Below, in pieces: positions 36,769-50,150 of a stretch of DNA of 64,000 nucleotides (positions within the stretch are counted from its first letter, which is position 1; every line of letters starts with the position of its first letter). The stretch is from Stratiolaelaps scimitus (taxonomy: Eukaryota > Arthropoda > Arachnida > Mesostigmata > Laelapidae). The stretch is from positions 2,046,001 through 2,110,000 of the forward strand of contig JABWDB010000009.1 in the NCBI GenBank assembly GCA_019614645.1. Reading direction: 5' to 3'. The position numbers and the translations under genes were made by a program. Below the pieces are notes generated by a model, which worked only from the letters and a program-made list of their open reading frames with translations, did not search any database and was not told where the DNA came from.

Positions 36769-37464
36769 CTAAAAATTACAAAGAAAGAAGCATATATTGT
36801 TTCATTCATGACGTAATTGTTATTAGTGTTGTTATCACCAATAATTAACCACGGCTATCATAACACGTCGAAACGGTGACGAGTCGGCATCAGCGAGACG
36901 CCCCAAAAATCTCTGACACGATCACAGGATGGCGACCGAAATATTACATACTGACCTTCACGCGAGTGGCTAGGTGTGAAATATGTAAAAATAATAATTA
37001 ATTAAAAATAACAATTAGTAATAATAATAATAAATAAATAATTTAATTAATAATCATTCGGGCGTGAGCCACAGCTACTCACTAGTATTATCACGGCTTA
37101 TTCAAATCGTGTCCTGAGTTCAGGTGGAGCCTTGGACCTGTTCGAGAGGCTTGGGGAACAACTGGAAATTCAAGATATAACGATCAGGGTTGCTATGTGT
37201 ATCTGCAAGAATAGCATTTTATAAATGGACGGCTCGAAAAATACAAACGATAGAATATTCTTCTGATTCAGCTCTGTGCGAGATCTCCTCGGGGAGACAA
37301 CATGAAAAACAAATGAATTTTAGTGGACCGCAATTTTTGTTACATTTGTGTTATTCAGCAACGCAACTCATGTTTCTCTCGCTTCTTCTTGAGCTACCTC
37401 TCGACGGTGAAAAAAAAATCTGTGTGGTGCAATTCACTACAAAATTGAAGACGATCTTGCGCCG

Positions 37465-37495
37465 CTAAAACGAAATGTATACAGGCGCCAGTCTT
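37465..37495 (+). repeat. Short dispersed repeat, copy 1
   Basis: CTAAAACGAAATGTATACAG followed by GCGCCAGTCTT. It differs by two bases from 39057-39087. Both copies are preceded by GAAGACGAT and followed by a short AT tract. Confidence 0.85.
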
Positions 37496-37914
37496 TCCAT
37501 AATATATATATATATATGAGTATCTCACAATGCTATTATGCATTGTTCCTTTAAAACGAGGTAATATACATAACATATATTGGAGTAGAAACGTTAACTT
37601 ATTTTTGTGTCTTATTGATGTGTCTCCACATTCGCCCATTTGACGATTATACATACAATATTTATAACATTGGATGGAAACAATTGCTAAGGACAATCTC
37701 CCCGACCATTTGATACGATGTGATGCTAACCCGCCACTTTCGCGCAATCGTCAATAGGGGGGGCAGAGTACGCATTTAAGTCTTTACGATTGAGATCAAA
37801 GGTATAGGAAGAACTCGAAATAGTCCATAGTTGTGTAAAAATTTCATGTTCATCAGAAAATCATATATAGAATACACGCAACGTGGCAAAGATCGACTCC
37901 GACCTCAATTCTAC

Positions 37915-38068
37915 GTGTCACACAGCCGCAGTAGAGCGGTATGAATCTCAGGTGACCGATTTCATGGATGCATAAACGGGTTCGGTCCCCGACTGCTGTA
38001 CATTTGCATTTAAAGAGGTTGTCCACCCTATGAAGCAGTGCCCCGAAAGCGGTTCTACCGTTGAATAA
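37915..38068 (+). mobile_element. tRNA-derived SINE, copy C
   Basis: Plus-strand copy with box B (GGGTTCGGTCCCC) and the shared 3' body blocks TACATTTGCATTTA, ATGAAGCAGTGCC and GAAAGCGGTTCTACCG. The tRNA-like head has diverged from copies A and B. Confidence 0.7.
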
Positions 38069-38844
38069 GTGAATTGTTACTCCGAACGTCAGCTCGGGGA
38101 ATTTACTTTTTAGGTGAAGGTTATCAAGCACAACAACAATAACAACCAAACAATTCTAAGCACTAAGCAAAATTCTCAACCGCGCCGTAACTTGGCCCAC
38201 GCTAAAATCGATAGCAAAATTTGCGTCGCGCTGCCCCAGTCTCTCCGCTGAAATCGGACGTTCGCAGAAGCGATCCGGCGTTTCCGGCAGACGCAATGAA
38301 TCGGAGAGGTGACAATAACAACAGTATAACCAAGTAAACATTGTAGTAGACGTAGGAGTTCGTCTGAATTTGTTAGAAATTTCTGTTGTTTTGTCACTAT
38401 AACAATGAATTTCCGTCGTGTGATAATTGTAGTATGAAACTTCGATAGTTGTAGGAAAACTATGCAACATAAACATTTCGAAAATGGAGTCGCATTTCAA
38501 CGAACGAATATCGTTCGTTCAGTATATATGCGTTGATATGTCCCAAACGAGGTTAAGGGTCAGTAACACTGTTCGCCATGTTCTAGTTAAGGTTTGTTTA
38601 TGTGCGAACATGTTGCCGAGCTAATTTCGCATTGTTCTTACGAGCCGTTATAGCGACAGTGGTAATCGCTTCAACGGAACTGAGACCGACGCTATATATA
38701 TATATATATATCGCATAAGTGGCATGTATGTTGGCACATTTGCCTTGCTTGGCATTTCGCTTCAAGCGAGTACCCCTCGACGTACCTGAGAGCAAATAAC
38801 GGCAATGGCAAAAACAAATGGTGGAACAGAGCCGGAAAAACATG

Positions 38845-38848
<4 letters not shown>

Positions 38849-38885
<37 letters not shown>
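38849..38885. repeat. (AT)n microsatellite
   Basis: Pure AT run of about 37 bases; a shorter one is at 38693-38711. Confidence 0.92.
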
Positions 38886-38888
<3 letters not shown>

Positions 38889-39056
38889 TTTCTACTGGCC
38901 GGCCAACTGTGTCACTTCATCTGATCTGAGTCACAACGCGCGGACGATATTCATCGAGTTCGACAGAGTCCACGGTCTCTTCGTGCGGTCACATCGCCTA
39001 TAAACATTCATGTATTATATATATATATATATGAAGACGATATTTAATTTGCTTGG

Positions 39057-39087
39057 CTAAAACGAAATGTATACAGGTGCCAGCCTT
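39057..39087 (+). repeat. Short dispersed repeat, copy 2
   Basis: Same unit and orientation as 37465-37495, with GAAGACGAT at 39033-39041 and AT-rich sequence after it. Confidence 0.85.
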
Positions 39088-39302
39088 AACATGATAAATG
39101 TTTATGTATATATATATATAGTTCATTCGATTGTGCCGAGAGAAATGGATCGAGCGAGAAGATGGAGATAGAGGATGCGGAATGTCTCAACAGCAGCAGC
39201 AGCATGAAACGATATCGATCCCCTTAAGCTCCCCTCCGAAGGCGAAGAGGAAGCAACGATTACGATCGACTACATAGAAAAATCGAAACACAAAGAGACA
39301 AC

Positions 39303-39322
39303 GAGAGAGAGAGAGAGAGAGA
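39303..39322. repeat. (GA)n microsatellite
   Basis: Pure GA run of about 20 bases. Confidence 0.9.
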
Positions 39323-40010
39323 ACGAGACAAGAGCAACATTGATGAGAGTAATTGCTCCTTGATCGGCGAGCAGCTCGGTAATCGACGTACGGAGGAGAT
39401 GGCTCAATAAATTAGTAGCAGCAGTAGCAGCAGCATCAGGACCGTTTCGTATCTGGCATATGTAGCTGTCACTAAGCGCTCGTTAGGTAGACAATCGGTC
39501 GATTGAACAGGCGTAATTTTATAGAACGGGCAGTGGGACGCGACGATCTAAAGGCGACAGATGCGAACGGTTGTTGTAGGCTCAGCGATGAGTGTCCATA
39601 CGAATTGTTCTCATCATAATGGTAGAGGGAAGAAACATGACAACTAATTGCCTACTACCTAATTCGACTAATGAAAAGTCATCACTTTTGAATCCGATGC
39701 AGATACGATATCGACGTATTGGAGAGCGAGGGTGGCTAGGTGCAAAACGTATTTTCGATAATTCCTAAAAAAGCTTACCTCTCAATGTATCAGAAAAAAA
39801 ACCCGAGAGGTGCGGGCTGGGGGGGGGGTGAATAAACTGTCAACTTCGTCCATTATTCTATAGAATTTGCTGGTTGTAGTAGTAGTAGTTGTTGTTGTTG
39901 TTCAAAACATAAGAAATTAGTTGTCACGTCACAGATGAGCTGACGGCCTAAGCTGAATAAAAAAATATATATATATATAGGGAAACCTTTATTTGACAAC
40001 AAATGTTTCT

Positions 40011-40032
40011 ATATATATATATATATATATAT
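40011..40032. repeat. (AT)n microsatellite
   Basis: Pure AT run of 22 bases; a shorter one is at 39965-39979. Confidence 0.9.
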
Positions 40033-40758
40033 TTCCTTCAGACTTTATCTATACAACCATTTTTTTCCTGTCGTATATTAAATACAAGGGTGTTAGATTT
40101 CGCAGGGGTATACCATGGACGTCGACATCGATATATGCCATGCATATTCTCTATATACGATTAGATAGTAATTATTACTACCCGACGCTTGTCGTAGCCG
40201 TGAGATGTGGCCGAGCGATGCAAATACAAGCAATCCGATCGGCCAACGCCAGTGGTCGCCAGCTAATTCATTTTAGCTCACGTACGGTGACAGCAGTAGT
40301 TTGTATCGTGAGGAGCAAACTGCTGCCCCTAGCCATCATCGCACACACTGTAGAACCATCCACCCTTCGGCAACAGCCGCACCAGCGCTAACAAGCACAA
40401 GTACGCGAATCTATCCATGAATATCGCGATAAGAGCATGACCTTTACCCGGCTGGTCCTCTGCAACATCGTAGCAGAACGTTTAAATAAAGTCACCACAG
40501 TAAAAAGATCGAACTGAAAGAATGATTATGCAAAACCTAACGCAGGACTGATGACAGATGTAGTGCGCAGCCTACCTACATGATAGGGTAGCTGCGCCGA
40601 TGCGTTTGTCTACCTTTGACGGCGCTGCCACAGCAGCACATGTCGGTCACTGTACGGGCGGACGACAGGTCTTGGCGTGCAATCCTTCCAAGACGAGGAT
40701 TAACAACGGGACAAATGACGGCGTCGCGCTGTACGCTACGGCCGTGATCCCGGTTTAC

Positions 40759-40836
40759 CGCCGCCGAGTGGATGAGCACCAAGACCGCAGAGGTCAACGA
40801 AGCCAGCAGCTCAATAGGATATTCCATTTCACACAC
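40759..40836 (-). CDS. Weak candidate signal-peptide first exon
   Basis: ATG at 40836 opens 26 codons: MCEMEYPIELLASLTSAV then LVLIHSAA, directly followed by GTAAAC at phase 0. The hydrophobic stretch and small residues before the donor resemble a signal peptide. No downstream exon is recognised, and the donor is only moderate, so this may be chance. Confidence 0.2.
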
Positions 40837-43800
40837 GGCGGCCCCTCTCTCTCTCTCTCTCTCCGTTTGCGCGGGCTGTCACCGGGATAAGGGGCCATCC
40901 TGGAGAGTAAATCTCAGTTCTGGTTCATTGTTGTCGCAGTGGACGCTGCTCGCTGTGGTCGATTTACCACGCGTGTCGCGAGTGACGCAAGATTGCCTCT
41001 GCTGCGGTACAACGGGCGAAAATTTCGATCAGTGCCAGCAGGCTTGGCTAAGAACGGCTTTAGCCAGCCGACAAATGGAATCGATTCGTAGGCTCATAGG
41101 CTCCCGTAGGCTTCTCGTTAGGTAAGCGTCATATTAGCATGGCAACTATAACAGCAGCAAAAGTCAAAGGAACTCCGCTGCTAAATTGGGTAGCGGATAG
41201 CTTTTGAGGGGCATGTGATGACACCGTTCGGTTAACTGAATAGCTTGAGGCAAACAACATCACAATCAAATGTTGTAGTCGAATAGATATACATATATAT
41301 ATATATATGTTTGGGCACGAGGTCCACAGGTGCGATCATCTGCGACGCAAGCACACTTGTCGCGTGCTGCTAGTGCCGCTGCTGTACAGAGCTTGAAACG
41401 TCAGGGCATCACTGTGACATCTACGTAAGCGAAACGGAAGCTGAAGGTCAAGCAAATCGTCGGGGACCGAACAAACACCCGGCTACTGCCGAGGTTAAAT
41501 GTCAAATCCCGTCGAAGCTGTACAGACCCCGGCCATGTCATTGTATGTTTGATGGGTTACTACTATTACAAAATATATTATCTAGCTCAGTTGTGCAACC
41601 TTCGATTGCTGCACTGTCGGCAATAACGCCGGATATATTATCTACATATGTATATTATTTTCGAGGAAAATTACCGAGCAGCGGTCTCTCTCTGTCTCTC
41701 TCTAAAAAAAGAGAAGGAGAGATAGAGAAAAAGCGAGTAACTTCATAAATGCACTCGTTAGAAGGTTTCGTTAGGCGGAAAACATTTAACCTCAAAACGT
41801 AACTCTCCTGCGTTCATTCTTGGAGCGGACACTCAGCTGTTGCCCCTCCCCCCCACGTGCCACGACTCGGATCTAAACTTTTTGCTATCACTACGAGAAC
41901 ACCCATGTCGGGGCCACCCTTGCTTTATCTCTCCTGCTGGTACATCAAATATTTCGCGTACATTCAGCATGTTCGGACGATACAATCAATCCCATTCGGC
42001 CAGATTGTATTCCGGCGGCGAGCTGACTCATTACGTTCGTGGTGAAATCGGGCGAATGTTCGCTCACCTGTGTCTATTTCCCGTACGCGATATCATTGGG
42101 TAACCGTTTGGGGAAGTCCCCGCTCGGCGATCGCTCGTGTCCGTGATGGCTATCGAATCACGAAACGGTTTCTACAGCGACGTCGCCCTTCTCGCGTTTC
42201 CCTCTACGACGGCGTATGAAGGTGAACAGAATCGGCCTCTTCGCGACAACGCCTATGTCACTCTAGAGAACTCGTTGGGTGAGACTTTATACCCACTTAG
42301 CTGTGGGCACCTTCTGTTTTTTTTTGCATGAGCATAACACGAATAATGGATCTCGAATGTGGATCTCGTTCAAACGAACAACGACATCGCTGAGGCGGCC
42401 GTGGGCGCGCGGGGTCTCACCGTTCTCCCATTTTATGCAAAGGGTAAAAACAAGCGCCGAATCAAACACATCGCAGTCGTGTATCGCTACTACGCTCTAT
42501 TGAAATCCAGTAAACGCTACGGGTACAAGTATCCGTTCGCGTTTGTGGAAATACGCCGCTGCTGGCCGTTGCGGTGCGGCCGTTCGTGCGGAACGAGAAT
42601 ATGAGCATGGCTATCTGCGGTGAATGCCAGAATCCGCTATTGTGTCCCCTGCCCTGTGTGTTATCTTACTGACAGAACAACAACGAGTTTGGGCCAGCTG
42701 AGCCAATGGTAACACAACGGTTGCCATTGGAGTGGAGGCAGACCCGTCTCGCGTACACCGAGCCGCACTTCGAACACACCGGCCTATCACGCAGGCCTGG
42801 CACGAGGCAAAAGCGGCCAACGCCACTTTGAGATATCGTCAAACGACTTCACGATATACTGTCCTACACAAGTCATTGTCAGTTGTGCTGAGTACAGAGA
42901 ACAGCGGTTGGCAATAGCTCGAGTACGAACGAGGAATCGACATTTCGGTGACGCGCAGATAATCTCGAAACTCTAATCGCGACCGCAAAATACGTGGCGT
43001 TTCGATGAAACCAACAGTCGGTCAAGCAGCGATAACAGCAATATAGTCGACACTGCCCAGTAGTGTTGGCATTGTTTGTCCGGCTCGCCCGTGCTGCTAT
43101 TATGGGTTGCGGCCGGTGTCGTAAACGTCACATTCGGATACATTTGGAGGGATTCGTCGTGTGATGCCACTGTCTGACTGATACATGAACACAGGATGCA
43201 TATAACACAATGTCAGTGTGATATCGAGACGCACCTCCTGTGCCAAATCACATAGGCGAAAACAACACTGGACCTGCTAGCTTTCTCGAGCGCCCTTTAC
43301 GGCCTGTTAGTAGGCTTGATCTGTTCGACTCAGGCAGAGACAGGGATCAGGCCGGGCTGACAGCAGATAGACTGGCGGCTGGCCCCAGAGATCGAAGCTG
43401 CTGCTGCTGCTGCTATTGCTTGCGTAGGCGGATGTTACGTAACAAACAAAAACGAACAATCGCGCGAACGTAGGAGACGGCTGCTGTCAGCCGTTAGCGT
43501 CCGGTGACGTTGACGTCACTCCAGTGCGGGCAGCCGAGTCGAATAGACAACAGGCGGGGATCAGCGTGTTCCATGATTGTTGCGTTCGATTTGACGGGGA
43601 AGGCACTCGAGAACGGTGGTCCCGCGCAGTTTGACGCAAGAAGAAGACTTGCCAGCAAATTTGTCGACCGGCATTTGTCATACGTAGATATAACATCAAT
43701 TGTAACACTCATACTTTTAATAATGGTAATTAATAATGTACAGCATATACTTTCCCCACTCAGATTTGCGTGCACTTGATCCAACTCTAGACCAGTAGAA

Positions 43801-46800
43801 TTAGTAGTATCCGTCAAAACAGAACACATCGTCGGAAGCAACTTGTCATCGATCATCCGTTTGGCAGTTTCCGCTAGTTAGTGGCTGGTCTGAGGCTGTT
43901 AATTACTTCAGCAGCAAAACATTTCTTGGCGTGCTTGCTCTAACATTGCAGCATTGTGTCTAATGAATGAACGGGACATGAGTATCGAATTGACTAGGAC
44001 AATTTCGTGGTTTGTATGTTCGTACGATGTTTTTAGGATTTACCTTTCCAGGCTCCGGGTGGTCACCGTACCGCTGGGGTAAGCCTGTGCTGTCGTGGGC
44101 TTTTCGATTCGGTGCAAGTGTGCTAAGGAGATTGAATTATCCACCCCGGAAAGAAAGCACGCGAAGAACCAGAAGAACAGTCAGGCGAGTTGAGGTTTGC
44201 ACATTGCTTGAGGCTTCTACGATGCTTGAATGATATACTTGTGTCTTCTGAATGGGTGGGTGTTCTGGCTGCCGCCAGTTCAAACGACAGCAGGCGTTTG
44301 AGCACCGGGATGTGGAGTTATCATTTTGACAACGACGAGCAGCAACCAGATCTATATAATTACAGCGTGGAATTAATTAGAACATGGACACCTTGTTGCT
44401 GCTCGCGCAAATGTTATGAGAATGTATAAGGATGCTTTGCGTTTAGACTTGAAGAATAGTAGTTTGCCGCTCGTTAGATCCTCCTATAAATTAGCGGACA
44501 CACCTCACGGAAGGGACTCACTTCGCGCACATACGACTCGCAGCATGAGGTGATTTTTGGGAGTTGCCAAATTTCGTCGTCGAGTAGATATCTAAATAAG
44601 GATCACACAGAGATTACATACGATTCACACAAGTGGCATGCATCATCACCACGACTATTCGACAATCACTGACGACGAGCCTGAGACATCTCAGTTCGAC
44701 ATGTACCATAAAAGGCGTACGGGCAGACACACTCCACAGTCCGGAGCTCCAGAGCGAATTCCCGAGGCGGAACAGCACCTGAACGTGATTACAATTGGTG
44801 TTATCACAATGATCGGCACCAAACACCGAGACACGATGTACTGACAACAACGGATCCACCGTCCCCGTCCAACCGGACAGGGCTGTCCGCTGGGATCGGG
44901 CAGCCACGAACTCGGCGAAGGCCACTCGAATGCCGCCGAGACGGACCCCACACGCTGGCTGCAAATGGCTAGCCCACAGCCTCCCTCAGAACGCTTGCCT
45001 AATCGCTCGCCGAGTGGCTTCACACTCTGTTCGATCCCACGGCACCAGTGGCAGCAAATCGGTCGGCGGCAGCATTCGGGAGGGGAAGCTTGACGACTGC
45101 TACGTTCCGCGGCTGTGCGATCCTTAGTGTGGCTGTTCGATGGCAATGGTGATGTGATGGCTGGCGTTCGTGGTGTTCGCAGCGTTGGCTGCCGCCGCCG
45201 CTTCTGCTCTGTTGTTGCCTCTGCAAGCGCCCGTCAAGCAGGCCAGCGGTACCCGTAGTAGTTGCTAGTCAGCAGGCGGAACCATAGAACGATGCAGGAT
45301 GCAGACGGCGGTAGGTGTAGGTAAGCGGGAACGCGGCGGCTCACCAAGCAACCAACCAACCAACCAACCTCCTCTCGCTGAGGCTCGACCGGGGCGCCCT
45401 CTACGCTCCAGAGGAACGGCGCAGCGATGGCGGGCGGGCGCCACCGCCGCCGCCGCCGTTGAGACAAGGCAACAAGGGAAAGCTGAGCAGGCGAATCGAG
45501 CGGGAGACAAGCGGAGGGCGCTGATAGGGGGGCGAGTCACTGGATGACGACCCGGAGACAAATCGCTGGACACAATACAAATACGCTAATTGTAATCGTC
45601 GTGGTAATTTACATTATGCAATATAGAAAAATTGACAATATGTCAATTGGCGATCAACGGATTTGTGGCGGCAGACAAATTGGCATTTGGCCGGCGAAGC
45701 GGCAGGCGGGCTAGCTAGCGAGCGATCGCGAGGGAGATCTAGCGATCGGGGATCGACTCTCGCGAACAGAGATGCAGGCACTCAAGCACAGATGTTCATG
45801 TGTACAGATGATTCCCTATGGGTGGTAGCATGTAGGTGTGTGGATGTCTCTGTGCGTGCGTGTGTCTGTGTGTTTTTCGATTTCACGGCCGGAATGGAGC
45901 GCACTTGAACAAGATGGTCAGAGAAGAATGGCGGGCTTGTCAAGTAACGCGGGACAATGTGGCCGAGGTAAGGGTAAGGATGGCGGCAGAAGCGGGGAAG
46001 GCCACCAGAAGGCGAACACCGACGAGGCGTAGATCGGCCAAGGGCAACAGTCAAGTCAATGGTGAAAGTCAGGGTGAAGCTGAGGCTGGCCGTCAAGGCT
46101 GGCAAACAAACACTATGGATGTTGCAGAGTACAGCAAGAAGAATACCACTCAATGGAGGAAAACGTCGCGGTGCAATAGCGACCCGGCAGGGGATTCAGA
46201 AGGAATTTGCTAAGCTTCGCCTTGAACGTATTCATGGATAGGATGATCTAATATGAGGGAGGCCGGTCCAGAGGGGAGGGGGAGATAAAAATAATGGCAA
46301 TAAGTATCGGGGTACCGGCATCGATGTGTGCGAATGAATAGCGAATGGCTACTATTGTGTGTTTGACGACTCGCTTCAGCTTGATGGCGAATAAAGTGGG
46401 CTTATTCTGTCGTTGTAACGACGCGGGGTGGTCATTACCTAATTATGCTTACGGTGACAGTACGAGTTGAACGATGAATTAGGAGCCAATTGATAGTTTG
46501 CTAATTGTGAGCACGGAAATCAATATATGGTGTAATATCGGGTAAGCCGAGAGCATATGCCGGAGCAACGAGGCAAGTGAAGGCTTTACTTTTTTTTAGT
46601 AGGATGTGGGATTAAGTTGTTAACACCAGGCGTAACTTATATACGAAATGGTCAAACTGCGCCACCGTAAGCCACTCTCAGCCTTTACAAGAAACATCTT
46701 TTGGTCTTTTGAATAAGAAGCAACACATACAGATATCAGATGACAGATCAGTCACTATGCCCGCAACCCACCCGCTGCGGCTGGGCGGGAGGGTTCGCCC

Positions 46801-47640
46801 CAGAGGAGGAACTGAGGGATAGGACATGGTTGGAATCAACTGCCGGTCCCTGCAAGACATTGACGGAAGTAATACTTTTGACAGTCCCGATCGAAGTGCC
46901 CCAGGTCGAAATCGGTCCTGGGTTTAGTCAGTAAGAGTCTGACACTACCAGGCAAATATCTTAGTTGTGAGGCCTGGTGTCTATGCAGAATTTACCTTTA
47001 ACCTCTTAGAAAAAAAGACAGATTAGTCACTAAACACTGATCTGTTTGAAGGTCTCTATATGACTGATCGTCTCTTCTATATGGCCTTTATTCATGCCTT
47101 CTCAGTAAGGTCGTATACTGGCCGGTACTTTTTGCGAGATCGTTTCATACCTGACGAGACACCTCAATCTGGCTACACGTTAACGATGCGAACCGATAGA
47201 GTGGACTGATTAGCGTGGACCAACACCCCGAGTATAAGAATGGCATGCATATGAGGCAACGCACATGGGACAACGCATTAGGTCCCCCAGTGGCTGGCCA
47301 GCTGGCCACTTCCAACGGCGGTCGTGGTCGGGCCATGAGGCACGACACCGTTTTGACATCAGTTTGAATGTTGGCGCGAAAACTGCTTCGCTTTTGCAGT
47401 CGCCAGATGGCGGCTCAGTAGTCAGGGGGTAGCGAGCCGGATCTCGCCGAGCGCGGGGGGTAGTCGAGCTCAATGTGCTCAGAGTACGGCGTGCTAGCGA
47501 GTGGTGAGGACTCCGCGTGAGCTTGAGCGGGGAGCCACCGCGCACGTGACCCCTCTTGGCGGCTTCGGTGCCCTGGTTGGCTGATATTAACGTTAACGCC
47601 GTCAATGTTCGCGTGAGTGTTGCGGCCTTCCCGCCGTTGC
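40837..47640. other. No recognised gene; microsatellites and GC-richer blocks
   Basis: About 6.8 kb. Open frames overlap in several frames and match no family. The block at about 44.6-45.6 kb is GC-rich with CpGs and could be a promoter. A consensus CRE-type octamer TGACGTCA lies near 43510. Repeats: (AT)n at 41287-41309 and (CCAA)n at about 45347-45368. Confidence 0.5.
45347..45368. repeat. (CCAA)n tetranucleotide repeat
   Basis: About five CCAA units in a GC-rich block. Confidence 0.85.
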
Positions 47641-48122
47641 CCCCCGTGATCTATGATACTAAAGTATACGCACTGTGCCGTGAGTTGTAACGAGTGAGTA
47701 CGCGTTTGAAAGAAAGAGAGACACGCACACAGCGTGAAGAAGTGCGTGAAGAACCGAGTCAGAAGAGAAGTATCCCTCAAGTGGAATCACCCAAGTGTGA
47801 CGACACATTGGCTTGCTGTCATTCGTGCCACTCGTAGGAGGACGTGTAAATTGTGAACGTGTGTGGCGGAGAATTAAATCCAAGTGCACCCGGCGCGAAG
47901 TCGGGGGTCAGCCTCGTGAATCGGTTGTGAATCTGTTGCCGTTGGCAGTATTGTATTCCAAGTGAATGATTGATTGACAGTCGATTGCTACCCGCGTACA
48001 TAATCAGTGATTATAGTCTGAGAAGACAGCAGGAAGTTCAACAAAAAGATAACGCCCTCGTTCTATCGAGCAGTAAAAAAAAAAAGTGGATCTGAACGTC
48101 ACAGTATAAAGCGCGGGTGATC

Positions 48123-48139
48123 AGAGAGAGAGAGAGAGA
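48123..48139. repeat. (GA)n microsatellite
   Basis: Short pure GA run in the possible 5'UTR of the exon at 48327. Confidence 0.85.
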
Positions 48140-48326
48140 ACTGAGCAGAAATAATACAGAAGTGTTTGGAAATTTGATTCACGTCTCGAGTGATTTGCTG
48201 CCACTCGTCTCGATCCAGGCCGAAATTCTAATTCGTCTTTCAAGGATGTGATGGCTTGAACAAGTACTATGTTGTCGCTTGCCTTACTAACGGGGAGCAG
48301 GCGGCCACCAATGTGATCAATCAACG

Positions 48327-48363
48327 ATGGAAAGAAGAATCGCATGGTCAACATCTCTGCAAG
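48327..48363 (+). CDS. Candidate 5' coding exon (MERRIAWSTSLQ...) with strong donor
   Basis: ATG at 48327 gives 12 codons plus one base (MERRIAWSTSLQ), ending at CTGCAAG|GTAAGG, a strong donor at phase 1. The 650 or so bases upstream lack long frames and are rich in purine runs, as a 5'UTR might be. One upstream ATG (ATGTGA) is closed at once. No downstream exon is recognised in the remaining 15.6 kb, so the first intron would be long. Moderate to weak, resting on one ATG and one donor. Confidence 0.35.
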
Positions 48364-48503
48364 GTAAGGGCGTGCTGCTATCATGGCAAAATGACATGTT
48401 CTTGCTAATTAATCTGTGCCGATTCTATATCCTCCATTATGCCCATATTTGTAGAATATATATATACGGTTGCCATTTCCGATATCGTTTCGCAATATCT
48501 AGC

Positions 48504-48530
48504 GTCTGTCTCCTTGAACGGGAGACAGAC
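48504..48530. repeat. Perfect 10-bp inverted repeat
   Basis: GTCTGTCTCC (48504-48513), seven-base spacer, and its reverse complement GGAGACAGAC (48521-48530), 140 bases past the donor at 48363. Confidence 0.85.
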
Positions 48531-49710
48531 TCAAGGGGACATACGCTTTGTGTCAAATTTTAATTTACTCACGCGACTATGAAGACTTACGGCTAGAAAT
48601 GGAGACCAGTGCACATTTGACACCATGAATTGTGACGATAGATTGGTGAACGAAAACAATTCCGACTATTGACGAAACTCGCCTTGTGTAAATATTGAAG
48701 TGTTCACGATCTCAATTTGACAATTCGAAATTTCTACTTGGGCGAAATTGTCTTTGAGTGAAATTTTCAGATGTTCCTTTGAGCGAGACCACTTGTTTAG
48801 CAGCAAGACCCCCGGGTTTTTTTTCTCTGTATTACTATACTTATTTGCAGTGTGATAATAGCTCATTTTCACTGCTATGAGCTATGACGAGTCAGCCAGC
48901 GCGGTATTCTGCTTACCGGCTTATGTTACTGTAGAATAAAACAAACTGAGGAAATCTACAACAATGTATGAGGCTTATTGCCAGGTAGACGCACCTGGGA
49001 TCCGTTGAAAGTCATCTGCAATTATGTATTCATCAATATGTCGAAGATTTCGCAAAACCGATGGCGGTATTCGAATTTTATAATAATAATAATAATATTG
49101 TATTCTAATCTAATATCATTGTATGAACCGTCGCGTCAACTCACCCCCGCCAGGATTAGACGGTCAAGCGGACCTGCAGCTAAATAGACGTGCCCTAGTT
49201 AGGGGCCTTGAAAAATATATATTCTATTTACCTACCTACGCGATCTACGTGGAGCCACACTTAGGCCGCACATCTCGGTGTAGCGACCGCATGTTCGTTC
49301 TCATGCAAGACGAGAAGAATGGTGTCCAGTGCGCAATACTTGCTGATCAGAAAAATCGAAAGAAAGTGAGAGTACGTTGGTCACAGATCAATTAATTTAT
49401 TTCACAGTAGGTTACGTAAAAAGAACAGCAAAATTACCTATTAGAAATACAAACCTATACCCAAAGAGATAGCGTCGGTAATTTACATTTGTTCATGGTT
49501 GTGAGTTTTGTTTCATTGTCTCCTCGATAATGACGACGAAACTCTATCATATATTTATAGTGAAATTAATAACGAGCTTTTCTCACCCCATAACAAATAA
49601 ATGGTTTAGATTTACATATGTATCGATTTACATATGCAGAGAGAGAGAGAGTATGTATGAGATTTACATATGCATCGCGTATGTTTGAGACAATCAACGA
49701 ACTTGAAATT

Positions 49711-49740
49711 CTCAGTAAATGTAGTTATACATTTACTGAG
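49711..49740. repeat. Perfect 13-bp inverted repeat (hairpin)
   Basis: CTCAGTAAATGTA (49711-49723), GTTA, TACATTTACTGAG (49728-49740). The surroundings (49600-49760) repeat the string ATTTACATATG several times. Confidence 0.93.
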
Positions 49741-50091
49741 AGTAGTGATACATTTACATATTTACTCGGTGTTGGGCCGAGCAATCCACAAGTTTATGAA
49801 TATGATGATATCCGTGTGGCTCTCGCGGCAACATTTCTAATTATAACAGCTAAATGTAGCACTCAACAGCGGGTGCGTCCACATAGCTACAGGTCAGCTT
49901 GGCCACGGTACTGCTGGACGTGGACGTTAAATGTTGGCATTGGGCCAGCCCGGAAAATTAATTTTTTTTAGGTCCGCTTGACCGCCCAATGTCGAGCTGA
50001 TCGACAACGTTGTATCACCTTGGCTAACTGTCGACGATAGATCGATTCAGCTATCTACCCGTCCGTCTAAGTACGTGACCGGTAAGGGTTT

Positions 50092-50094
<3 letters not shown>

Positions 50095-50148
<54 letters not shown>
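50095..50148. repeat. (AT)n microsatellite
   Basis: Pure TA run of about 54 bases. Confidence 0.95.

Positions 50149-50150
<2 letters not shown>

Larger units (their letters stand above)
36769..40758. other. Upstream region of the tamalin-like gene, no recognised coding exon
   Basis: It should contain the tamalin-like promoter and 5' noncoding exon. Contents: SINE copy C (37915-38068), a dispersed pair of near-identical 31-base units (37465 and 39057), (AT)n tracts at 38693-38711, 38849-38885, 39015-39032 and 40011-40032, and a (GA)n run at 39303-39322. Confidence 0.5.

Noticed and set aside
42137..42604. Consecutive plus-strand frames that looked like exons
   Set aside because: No recognisable family and no convincing donor/acceptor pair joining them.
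42973..43170. Minus-strand frame with two N-glycosylation sequons followed by a hydrophobic run, like a receptor N-terminus
   Set aside because: The hydrophobic stretch is too short and charged for a helix, and no receptor motif or splice site follows.
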